A stretch of 64,000 nt of DNA from contig BGZK01000290.1 of the NCBI GenBank assembly GCA_005406025.1, positions 452,087-516,086 of the forward strand, given 5' to 3'. This document shows, one piece after another, positions 1 through 11,100 of this stretch. Position 1 is the first letter of the stretch, and each line of letters starts with the position of its first letter. The notes under the pieces were generated by a model that worked only from the letters and a program-made list of their open reading frames with translations, had not been told where the DNA came from and searched no databases. Source of the DNA: Eumeta japonica. Taxonomy: Eukaryota; Arthropoda; Insecta; Lepidoptera; Psychidae. Made by a program: the position numbers and the translations under genes.

Positions 1-580
1 AACCAGTATGTAATTCAATACATTCACTTTTAAACATAGAAAAATTAACAAGTTCTAAAATTTAAAAGGTTTTTGTACAAATATATTTCTATCGGTGGGG
101 CAACGACGAGTCTCTTTAAACATAGACAATCGCTAGATGTCGACATAACTTTTTTTTATTTATTTGAAAAACATATAGATTTTTTTTGTGAAATATTAAT
201 TGAATTAACGCATGATAATTATTTTTAGTAAAAATATTTATCAATGCGTTCGTTGTGATAGAGAAAAGAAATTTATATGATAAAGTACTAAATTTATGGT
301 AGTTATATTTATACAAATATAATAAAAAATAGCAATAAATTTATATTTAAAAGTTTAGGAATAACTCATATAATAAATTTGTAAACTTTTTGGTCTGTTT
401 GTTTATCTGTTTTTGTGGGCTAATCTTTATGCAGACACATCCTGAAATTTGAATTTGGTTTTCACTGCTGTAGTAAAATAATCTTGGATTTACATTCAGT
501 ACTGTTTAATTTAAATCGGTAGACGTATAAAAAACGATATCTAAATTAAAAGTTAGTCGCATGCGCTAATGCCGTGACGT
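1..580. other. AT-rich intergenic DNA, nothing recognised
   Basis: No open frame of credible length or composition and no repeat family that I recognise. The short frame on the - strand near 116-316 is low-complexity Lys/Asn/Tyr/Phe-rich translation of AT-rich DNA. Confidence 0.5.
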
Positions 581-754
581 ATGTACAGTACAACGCATGA
601 AACTCTGCCACTGTAATATTTAGTCACAAAACGTCGCAATGGCGTTAAATTGGCACGCGGGGTTAAAGAAGAAAGGGTTTGGGAGTTAAGGCTGCTCATG
701 ACTTATTTCACAAATAATTAAAAGTGGCAAAGTTTCGTGCATTGTAATGTACAT
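581..754 (+). mobile_element. MITE copy 1 (about 174 bp, terminal inverted repeats)
   Basis: The left end (581 onward, core ACAACGCATGAAACTCTGCC) is the imperfect inverse of the right end (from 726, core GGCAAAGTTTCGTGCATTGT), giving terminal inverted repeats of about 29 bp that both begin ATGTAC. The same sequence recurs in inverted orientation at about 16760-16935, including the interior, so this is a dispersed family and not a chance hairpin. It has no coding capacity, as expected of a non-autonomous DNA transposon. The superfamily cannot be assigned from what is visible. Confidence 0.75.
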
Positions 755-1614
755 GTCAAACGAAAAAGTGCTGCTTATTTACTTCATTGGAGGCTGTTAA
801 CCAAATGATTGTGCTATCTCTTCCCTTGCTAATATGGTCATAAGCGTTGATGTGTCGATCTGATTGTCTAAATATCTGATATTTAAAATACGAAATAAAA
901 AATCAAATCGATTAGGTGGCCAATCAGCAGCCGGACAGTGCTACAATTCGCATACCCACGACCAGTTGTGAACTTGCACTGATAAGTAACTTTTCAAAAG
1001 ATGCGTAATTTGAAAATTGTCATATACATTCAGTATATACACACATACACACACACACACACAAACACACACGCGCGTGTGTGTGTGTGTGCGTGAGTGT
1101 GTATAATTAGGTACTATGATCTACTAAACCAATCGATTAGATCAATTTTAACGGAGTAATAATGACTACAGAAGCTAGATTTATTGAAAGAAGACCTAAA
1201 ATGGTAAATGGTAATGTCAAAAAGAATTTAATATTGACATATTTTAAGTTTTATTTCATTACCTAAGAAATAAAAATATATTTTCCTTTTGATTAAGTAC
1301 ATTATTATATCCACAAAGGTGAAGTCGCGACCAGAAACTAGTAATAAAAGAAACTAGAACTAAAAATATTTTTTTTTAACAGCATATTCTTAGCTGCATA
1401 ATAAAGCATCATAAATAAAATAACAAAACAGAAGAATAATCTATTTTTTTAACTCAAAACTCCGCTCGTTTATCTCAAAATGCGTATCCATAGTTGTAAA
1501 CAGTCTCCAATCACTGATCAAAATTCAGAAATGTATATATAAAAATAAATTAGTATATTCTCGAAAATTCTATTCAATATTTGTTAATATTAGACGTAAT
1601 GTGTGAGTTCATTT
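755..1614. other. Intergenic DNA with one microsatellite
   Basis: No gene seen. Around 1235-1290 the sequence 'attacctaagaaataaaaata' resembles the 3' tail of the Jockey-like fragment near 8080, so a short LINE tail is possible. Otherwise nothing recognised apart from the CA/GT microsatellite listed separately. Confidence 0.4.
1036..1105. repeat. Self-complementary CA/GT microsatellite
   Basis: A CA run is followed directly by a GT run, joined by CGCGCG. The central 20 bp (1065-1084) are a perfect palindrome, and imperfect pairing extends to the TATAC/GTATA flanks. It can fold into a hairpin or cruciform on either strand. Confidence 0.9.
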
Positions 1615-2375
1615 TTAGGGTTCGAAGCCAAAATGGTAAAAACCGAACCCTTAAAGTTTCATCTGTCCGTCCGTCCGTATTTTACAGATATTTTATTCAA
1701 AAACTACAAGACATATATTTACAAAATTTGTAATGTAGATGTCTTGTATAAACCGCTACTTAGTTTGGTTGTTAAATAACAAAAATAAAAATTCCTAAAA
1801 AGGTACACCATGCATGTGATAGAAGCTGAATTTTTTTTTTCAACGAGCATCAACGAGTAGCACAAATTTTGACAGTTCTTTTAAAAACAATTTAAAGTTT
1901 TTAAACAAATTTTCTTGTCATGTGAGTAATTTCGTAAGCAATCGCTCCGAAAGTTACAGAACTTGTGTGCTCCCCCCATTTATTTTCTAAACCGTATATC
2001 TAGAAATATGAAAAAATAACTAAGGTAAATTAATTAATGCTTTCAACGAAAATTATTTTGAACGTGGTCGGATGTACTATTTTTGAGTTATTGCCAAAAA
2101 ACTGCGCTTCTCGACAAAAGACTGCAAGTGCCATGAAGATTCGCTCTTTTGCTGATGCGCTTTAGCTTACACTAGTTTAAAAGTAATAGTCGACATACCT
2201 ACTTATTTTTCTAGTTATAGGCGACTAAAATGCTTTAAACTATTCTATGCGGGAAACATAGAAAAAGTGTAACAACGTACTTTTTTCATCTGTAGTGCAT
2301 TTCTTTGTAACGATGGCTTCGGAACCCTATAATGAGCATGGTCCGACATCTTCTTGGCCAGTTTTTTATACTTGC
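1615..2375 (+). repeat. Lepidopteran GGTTCCG-type interspersed element, copy 1
   Basis: Starts with a degenerate 'agggttcgaagccaaaatgg' followed by 'gaaccctta' and a CTGTCCGTCCGTCCG run, passes a 'gtgtgctccccccat' segment, and ends with 'cggaaccctataatgagcat', 'gtccgacat' and 'ttggccagttttt'. This order is what I recall of a very abundant moth and butterfly repeat whose usual ends are AGGGTTCCG and CTTGGCCGGTTTTT. No coding capacity. The copy is old, with many substitutions. Further copies or pieces lie at 39247-40400, 42378-43195 and 53040-53100. Confidence 0.75.
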
Positions 2376-3588
2376 GAATGACATGTACTTTATTTACATT
2401 TAAAGAACGTCCTACACCATTCGCTCGAGGATATGTGTATCGGAAATCGTGCGTCGTTAGTTAGTTCTCTTGGTTATCAATACGTTAACATATGAACGGT
2501 CAGTTCAAAGTGTTTTAGTAGATCCGTAGTACATTTTTTATCATTACCATGCCCTTTTTTCTTACTGTTTATCGCTTTCGTTCATTCTGAATACTCGAAT
2601 CCTGACAATTATATCGTGAAAATATTTTAGAGCAGTACTGCTTTTCATTAGAATGAACCAGATTATATTTAAACTCAGAGTCTGACTGGCACGCGAATAC
2701 ATACTAAAATATATACTGACTCACTAAAGTCTAAACAGCTACTACAATTCAGTCAATAAAGACTACATATATTCTCGCTGCTTATAAAAGGCGTTTTAAT
2801 GTCTGGCTTTATACTATTCTAGCATCATTTCTCAATATATTCTTGGACTAAAAGTTTATTGGTACACCTTCATATCGGTATTTTAGTTAAGACATCACGG
2901 CTTGAGCTGTAAAAAGAAAACTGATAATATTTCTAGTTACAATGGTTCAAATGAGTGTAAATCAACAGATCTGTCAACGAACAGTCCACTAGATTCAAAT
3001 TATATTGTGATTCAATGATAAACAATAAAGGCATTATAAAATTTGGTGTGGATTCATATTTACTTTCTGATATATCGGCTGTTTCGTAGATTCTGGATTC
3101 AGGTACTTCCTCAGCTACAAGGAAAACTAAAAGCAACTGAAATACAGAGCTTTGAAGAAAATTATCAATCTGGACCATTTTAGTTCCTCGGCTCTGGAAA
3201 ATGAACAAAACCTTAAACAACACACCGACAATGCAGATGTTGTGGATACTCTACCAAAAGGCTTGTAAATCCCTAGCTTATAACTATATAAACGACGCAA
3301 ACGTTATAAAATGTCGTCAGAAAAGAGGAAAATCTATATACAGTAAATGATATATGAAACTGGAGGGCCAGTCATTTTTAGACCTCTAAAGAAAAGAATT
3401 CATGGATTATAGGGCTATCGGAACAACTCTCTTATTATGTGGACCGGAATCTGTATTGTAGTGCAAAGTAATTAACAATGCTTATTATATCCTTCATTAT
3501 TTATTTTCCTATCAAAAATATTTTTATCTTTCTGGAAATAGTTTAGAACCACTATTTTTAAATGTAAGTTATCAGAAGATAAAGTTAT
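2376..3588. other. Intergenic DNA, unrecognised
   Basis: A 96-codon frame on the - strand (2933-3223) encodes a short hydrophobic stretch followed by acidic residues. It resembles no family I know and has no visible splice or promoter context. It lies downstream, in reading direction, of the piggyBac remnant and could be unrelated transposon debris. Nothing else seen. Confidence 0.35.
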
Positions 3589-4140
3589 TTATCTTCTAAA
3601 TTTACACTCATAATGTTTTATTAGAAAGAAACATGTGTTCAATTTATTAGACCTATGCACCCCACTAAAGATTAGAATACCAATAACTGCATCCAATTCT
3701 TCTTCTGTGTATGGTTTGAATATTTTTCTTTTCGGTCGTTTGCTAATATCAGGGTAATTTTCCATCACTTTATTATTGTATGCTTCAGTAATGTTAGTCC
3801 ATTTCCGATTAGTTTTCCTCAAGATTATGTCGCACTTTTCATTGGACAATATATTTTTGAATATTTCCATTTGATTGTAAAGTTTACTGAAAGATGCAGC
3901 GCCGCTCCTTTGTCGAATAATGTTCTGAATTGTTTTTCGAACTGATTTGTGTTCTGAAAAGTGGATCAGACTGCTACCGCGTTCTAGCTTTTACAATAAG
4001 AATATTTTCAAACGATTTTCCTTTAAAACTGCATCGGAATCGAAAGAGTCAATCTCATTTTCGACTTCAGCTTCTGGCTCAACATCCGATAAAAGTTGGA
4101 ACATGCAAAATCGAGTAAATGGAGAAGCGAACCTTCAGGG
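3589..4140 (-). pseudogene. piggyBac-like transposase remnant (PGBD type)
   Basis: Read on the - strand, the best-preserved frame (3870 down to 3589) contains SKLYNQMEIFKNILSNEKCD just upstream, then KRPKRKIFKPYTEEELDAVI and GILIFSGVHRSNK. These are hallmarks of the N-terminal part of piggyBac-derived (PGBD) transposases, which cut and paste at TTAA sites. The acidic N-terminal segment (EPEAEVENEIDSFDSDAV) is readable at about 4100-4020 in another frame, so at least one frameshift separates them. The sequence stops resembling PGBD after about 93 codons; the catalytic Asp region and the Cys-rich C-terminus are absent. Full-length relatives have about 550-600 residues, so this is a dead 5' fragment. 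Confidence 0.8.
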
Positions 4141-4985
4141 CATATTAATTTTATGCTATTAGTGTGGCGTGGTGTAGTAAAATATGGGTAAAGGTATTGA
4201 ATAGCAATACAACAACTTGAACCAGTGTGCAATATAAATATAGAGTAATATAAACATAGGAGGTACATATTACCCCCACCAAAGATATTTCATCCTCAGT
4301 GTATTTTTGTTCTGTGTATTCTATGGATGGCGAGGTACAAAAGTGGTTTATTCTTCTGTGGTTATTACATTGTGTGGGCACAGAATATTGTATTTTCAAA
4401 GCGTAACTATTTTAATGGATGTACGTGTGTATTAAAATTGTTGAGCATTTAGAAACTGAAAACTGTCCGTTATGGATTAAAATCAACCACTATAAAGCGA
4501 TTTCAGTCAAGCTTTATGCGTTTATCCTACAATTAAAAAAATAATTTATTTTTTGTGTTGCAAATTCTTGTGGTGTTGCGTATGGATTGTGCATTCGTAG
4601 GCAAAGAATTCATTTCATGAAATGAATTATGTAGAATTGCGAAGATATTCTTAATTATTTAAAGGTTATGAACAGTTATTTGGTCAGACTGAGCCACTTC
4701 CACGACCTCTTTTTAAATTGATTTGATAGTCACTTTTACTACTAATTAAAAATTGGTTTATAAATTACTTTTTGTGAAGAATCAATCTAAAAAGAAATAA
4801 TGGAAAAGGTAGTCAGGCAAAGGGGGCACAGAAAAAGTTGTTTTTTGTTTAGTATAATTTATTTTATGGTCCCATTTAATAAAAAACCTCAAATCAATAA
4901 TGGATAATAAGGTATTGGCTTCGAAGTCATCCCCCATTGAGTTAAGGGGAAACCCAACTGTTCTTTTAAATATTATCCCCAACCA
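4141..4985. other. Spt5 upstream intergenic DNA
   Basis: No gene seen. It contains a perfect 22-bp palindrome at 4607-4628 (AATTCATTTCATGAAATGAATT). Short frames on both strands are low-complexity. Confidence 0.4.
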
Positions 4986-5010
4986 TCAGTGGGGATTACA
5001 CTTCTTCAGT
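4986..5010 (+). promoter_or_regulatory. Candidate Spt5 initiator elements
   Basis: Two TCAGT motifs (4986-4990 and 5006-5010) match the arthropod initiator core and lie 118-142 bp before the Spt5 start codon. No TATA box is evident at -30. This placement would give a short 5' UTR. Inference only; 5' end mapping would decide. Confidence 0.3.
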
Positions 5011-5127
5011 GCTTCTATTGTCTAAGTCTGAAGATAATTTTGTAATTATTCTGCATGATGATTTAGAAAGGCACAATTTTTTTACTTGAGCTTATAAAAT
5101 TTTAGTTTGCCAGCCATTCTTCTGAAA

Positions 5128-8100
5128 ATGTCTGACTCGGAAGGAAGTAATTACTCAGGTAGTGGATCTGAAGCTGGTAGTGTCATATCTAGACGAAGTG
5201 TGGTGTCTCAGAGGTCCGGCCAATCAGCACGGTCACGCTCTGTGTCTAGATCTCCATCACGATCTCGTTCTGTAAGTCGAAGCCCGTCTCGAAGTCCCTC
5301 ACGATCTCGATCGCCTTCACGTTCTCGTTCAGGATCACGCAGTCGCTCTCGATCAAGGTATTTGTATACTTTAGTGTTGGTTTAATATTATTAAATTTAA
5401 TAATTTTAAAATGATTTTCTTTGATAAAATGTAATTTGTCTTAGGAGTCAGTCCGTAGCATCTGATGCAAGTCGTAATGGAGACAATGAAGCAAAAGAAG
5501 TCTCTGGAGAAGAGGATATAGAAGTAAGTAATTTGGCTTCTTATTTCATTACAAGTGTAACTAACTATTATATTTAAAAAACTAATGCTGGCTTAGGTGA
5601 TTGATATCTGTCAATGCTCTTGAATCAATATTAAATTTTTTGAATGAGGATTCGAGGGTCAGTGGTGGGTTGCATGTTACTACATGTTGCAGGTAAATGT
5701 CTAATAATGAATTTTTATGAAATAGCACTGTATGCAGTAGAATATTCCTATTTAAGTTTGTAATGGAGATGCGATCTTTGCGCAGTATTTGTGGAGTGTG
5801 TTTGAAAGATAGATAAGGGTCGCCTTAGAAAATGCTATGCAGACTAAATTGCTGGCATATTAAAAAAAAACAAATTCTAAGCGTCCGAAGCTGATGAGCT
5901 TGCATAAAAAGATTAATGGATGCCAGTAAAGCGAGAGAGATATGAAATGATCGTACCATGTGGAAATCTGTAGTTTTTGCCTATTCTTCTGGGAAATAGT
6001 AGGAGTTGCAAAAAAAAACTTTAAATGAACAATTTTTCTATAAATATTTCTGAGTCTACAAAACAGCCATAATATTTTTGGTGACCATTTGTACTTTGAT
6101 AGTTTTGCTTTTCAATTTTGTCTATATAGGTGTTCTCCTTGGAAAAACAAATCAAAAAGATTCCAAACTTTCCTTTATTTAGCAACAGTTTATAGCATTT
6201 TGAGGTAATTACAATGTTGCTATGTCTCAACAAGTGGCACTATCTGATATAAACTACAAACAGCACTGTACATAGATAAAATAAATGGGTGACAATGAAC
6301 TAAATAAGTATTGTTGGAAAGATACAAGCAATTTTTCCCATAGGATGTTATAATTTTCCCACAGTAAACTCATAAGACTGAGAAAAGCTCAGTCCTTAGG
6401 TACTTATTTCTTTATGCAAGCAGCTATAAAACAATTTATTAAATAAATACAGGTTGATGATTGACATACTCTATCACATTACAATTAAATGCAATGCTTT
6501 TGCCACATAAAAAATCCTATTGTATTCAAATTTTATCATATAAATTTGAAATTATAAATACTGTGTAAACTCCATATAACGTCACTCAATTTAATGACAA
6601 ACTCCCTAAAGTGTCCAAAACCACTTGGCTTTAGTTGGTTTAGCTTGCCTTCCATTGCAGTGATACACTCTTTATAGCATTACCCACTCTCAATAATGAC
6701 AATAATTAAGTAATAAAAAGTACCTTTTAAGTTGTCAAAATTAGTAAAAACTGCAAAGCTGTGTACATTCTTTTATCTCTTTATTATCCTAGCCCGTAAT
6801 AAACTCGACTGTCAGCATCATGCAAATGGAACTTTCTAAGAAATTTGTTCTTTTGTTTACAAATTGGGATTGCTAGCATGTGTCGACTGTTGTTGACCAT
6901 GGCTAATAAGTAAGAGTGATGGATTATCTATATCATATTCTTAGTTGCTTACAAACTTTCAAACTGTAAACATGGCTAGTAAATAACGCGTACCAGGAAA
7001 AGTTTTACTGATACATGCAATAGAAACGGGAAAGAAGATAAGTGATGTTGGCAGATGCTTTGGGTTTAGTCGCGCTACCTTGTCCACAATATGGAAAAAT
7101 TCTCCAAGCAGAGAACGAGGGGAAATCTTCCAAAAAAGTAAAGAAACCTAAATCGAAGATTTATAAAATACAACAAAATTACTGGTCCAGCATAAGAAGT
7201 CAGACAAAAATTACAGACTATATGCAATAGCATTCAAATAAGATTGTTCTTTATGTATATAACTACTAACATTAAGTCTCACAAAACTTTTTTCTTTTTC
7301 TAATTCTGATTTCTTTTCTCCATTTAATGACAACTCTCTATAACACCTTAAAATGAACTGTCCCTTCAGTGTCGTTATATAGAGTACCTACTGTATGTCT
7401 AATTAAATTACAACATGTAGTCATTCATTTGCACTCGATAATCACAAAACATGTAACTAAACAAATATATACTAATTTTAATTTTTAATTGTGTACTTTA
7501 TTTGTATGATATAATCCTGAAAATATTGTGAAGTAGTCTTATCACAGAGATGAGCACTCTGCATAGTTCAAGTAATGTACCTACTGCATCACAATAGATA
7601 TATGAAAACTTGGTTGGTATATTTCAAGAGACATATAGAATCATTTCAAAAAAGGAGTGACATTCATAACATTAACACTAGACATAAGAATGATCTTGCT
7701 GTTCAGAAAACCTGTCTAAGGAAAGTTATTAAATTATTTAAGGGCTAATGTGTGCGCTTTTATAATAAGATCTCAGCTGAAATTCAAACTTTGCCATTTT
7801 AGGAATTTATGTACAAAATATTTGTTAAAAGAAAGATATATGCCAAAGGCTATTTATTATACTTTGAATATCTTAATGAAAAGAATCCATAGGATTAAAC
7901 CGCTTGGCTATCAGATTAATTCATGTTATTACTAAGTGTTGTACTAAATTGTTAATTATTTAATATTTTGTATTAATAAGTAAAAAAGTTCTGATGGTGA
8001 ATCAGCATTTGGAATAGGCGGTAATATTAATGTCGAAAACAATCGTTTATGACGCATTTCAAGTGTAATTTTTATTACCTATGAAATAAAGTTATTTTTT

Positions 8101-11100
8101 ATTTGATTGCTTGATTGATTGACTTATATTCAGTGCAAAAATGAAAAATAATTATAAGGGAAATAACATATCTAGACATATATATTACATATATGTATTC
8201 TGTATATATATAAAGTACACTTTACTATGTATTACATCTATTACGATTTTAGTGCCTATGCATGCTTTATGATAAAACTTAATTCTACTGCTAGTAATTG
8301 AATCTTGGTTTCTTTCCTGACTACACATTATATGTGCACAGCATTGGACTGTCTTCCACACAAAAACAAACAATAATAATAGGTGATAGATGCCTTCTAT
8401 TTCTTTGTTAGTTAATACGATATAAGAATAATACTTTCTAGACCGTTATATTTCGATTTTTTTCGAACATGTAGCCATCAAACATATTACTCTTCAATAT
8501 ATTCCCTAAGATCTCTTATTTATTACTCTCGATACACTTCAATATTATACAAACATGGCACTGAATATTCAGCACAATAATACGAGCTAACTTGATTTGA
8601 TATTTACCAATAGCAAACAGATGAAGACCATTTTATAAAAAATTCAGGAAATCTTTAAAAATAGCATGATCAGTGGCGTTGTGAAATACTCCTTTTTATA
8701 TTATTATACATAGCCCCTAGGTGTTTTGGTTGATTCATGCAGTAATTATAATGTCCACAAATGCACATTATCGTGTATGAACTCCTGATAAGCCTCATTA
8801 AGGGGTGCTGCTATTTTAAAGTCGTGACACTTGCATTGTTAAGTCATAAGTGTTGTTGTTGTTTTTATATAGTATGTCGATATTAATGTGGATAACATCT
8901 GACCTAATACATTGACCGCTTCTACTGAGCGTGAGATATATTTAGGATAAATTACAATTCAATTAGAAATTGGTTTATATAATTTAGAAATACAAGGATA
9001 TATTTTTCGAAAATTGTTCATAAGAATTTATGTTATGGTGAAAGCTGTGTGATGATAATGTCATTATCGTATCATAATCCTGATAACATCATTATTGTAA
9101 TTTCATTAGTGAAATAAAAAACCGACTGTTTTGAAAATTGAACTGTATGACAGTCAGATAGTGTCACTTGGAAAATATGGAAAATACTTGGATATTTTAT
9201 TTGCTTTCTGTTTTAATGGCTTGCATTGAACTATAAGAGAAAATATAAAATAAAATTCAGTCTTCTATAGGCTTCGTCTAGTCTTAGCCGAGTAGTGGGT
9301 TATATTCAGTTACAGTTAGATCAGCATCTACATTGGTTATGGAATTTTTGTACCTTATATTTTGTATTTAAATATATTGATAATAAAGTTCACACAAAAA
9401 CAGTGAAAACCCATGTTATTGATTTAGCAGGATTTAAAAAACTTAATTTTTCTAAATCCTGCCCGTAGTCAATCTCTGAAACATGCACTAGTAATACCAT
9501 GAAAATTATAAGTTTTTGATTTTTTTAACATTCCATTAAAGGAATTGAATATTTTTGGAAAGTTCAGGCTTATATTCTTTTTACCCCAATTTCGAAAATC
9601 AAAATTTTGTTTTTTCAATTTTGTGAACATTTTTGAATGCCACTGATCCATCGTTTGGAAGTCTCATTTTATTTTGAACTCCTAAAACTTGAATATCAAT
9701 ATTTTCAATTTGTTAATATTGTAAATTTACATCAATCATGTAAATTTATAATATTGACATAAAAAAATTCACAAATAAATAAATATTTTTTACATAACTT
9801 TTAAACTAATCATTTCATTAATTCCAAAAACTATAAAGTTTTGTTTTCTAATAACCCAGTCTACAAAAACATCATAAATTCCATTGAAATTTATAAAGAT
9901 TGAATGATTTTGTTACAAAAAAGTTTTAATATTATATTCAAATAATGTTTAAATTTATTGCATTCAAAAAAATTCATTCACTTCAGATATTCTGAAACTC
10001 AATCATTTGATTTAATTTTAAGAGAAAATTCTTTTGCTTAATAAGTTTAAAAATGGGAAATCAGCCATTATCAAAATATAATTAGCTTCAATCTCGGTGA
10101 ACCTGGTTAAATACTTTAAAACCTAATAAATAATAGTGTTTTTCTGAAATTGTTCAATCAATCAACTGATTAAAATCAAATAAAAAAAATCCTTTTTTGT
10201 TCCAAAATTCAGTCATCTGTCCTCAAAAAGATATTTCTGGAATGCCACAAAGCCCATTAAAGTAGTCAATTTAATTGAGAAATATTGGTAGGTAGAATTA
10301 AAAGAAATCATTATTTTAGTTTCCTTAAAGGCTTGATCTGGTGACTAGGTTTCTAAAAAAAAATCGTTTAACACATACATATTTTAATAACTTTATGTTC
10401 TTACCTCTTTGAATGAGTTTCCATTTATTTAAAATAACCTGAAAATATTATAAATATAGTATATGATATTACTAACTTGTGCCTGTGGCTCCACTCGGTG
10501 TAAAATGTGTTTCATTTTCCCTTATCACAGACTTTTAATTATTATTCAGCTATTACATTAACCGTAATTACAGAATTTCTGTTTTCTTATTAATTGCTCT
10601 TTTATTTTGAGGATGAACAAGAGCCTGAAGGTGCTGAGTCACTTGATTCTGAAGAGTATGACGAAGATGAAGAGGAAGAACGGCATCGGAAAAAAAGAAA
10701 AAAGGACAGTCGATATAGTGGATTCATTATTGATGAAGCTGAGGTATGTTTCATATCACATAATAAAGTTTTCCTTATATATAGAAACCACTATCAAATT
10801 TAACATCCAACACTTTTGTGAAACTTAATTGATTTTTACATTTACATATAACATAAATGTTTATTACCCCTTATTTAAAATTTACTATGTTTTAAGTTAA
10901 CCAAAAGTTATTTATTTGATAGTTTTATTTATTTGAAGTAGTTTTTAAAAGTAGTAACTTTTTCTGATACCAGGTTGACGACGAAGTTGATGAAGATGAG
11001 GAATGGGAAGAAGGCGCTCAAGAGATGGGCATTGTGGGTAATGAAGTGGATGAAATTGGACCTACCGCCCGGGAGATTGAAGGCCGTCGTCGAGGCACTT

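Noticed and set aside
2933..3223. 96-codon - strand frame with a hydrophobic segment resembling a signal peptide
   Set aside because: No recognisable family, no promoter or splice context, and it lies in repeat-rich AT DNA. Not enough to call a gene.
5107..5127. Upstream extension of the Spt5 start to a TTG at 5107
   Set aside because: The ATG at 5128 gives [10 protein letters not shown], aligning with the start of vertebrate SPT5; non-ATG initiation is not needed.
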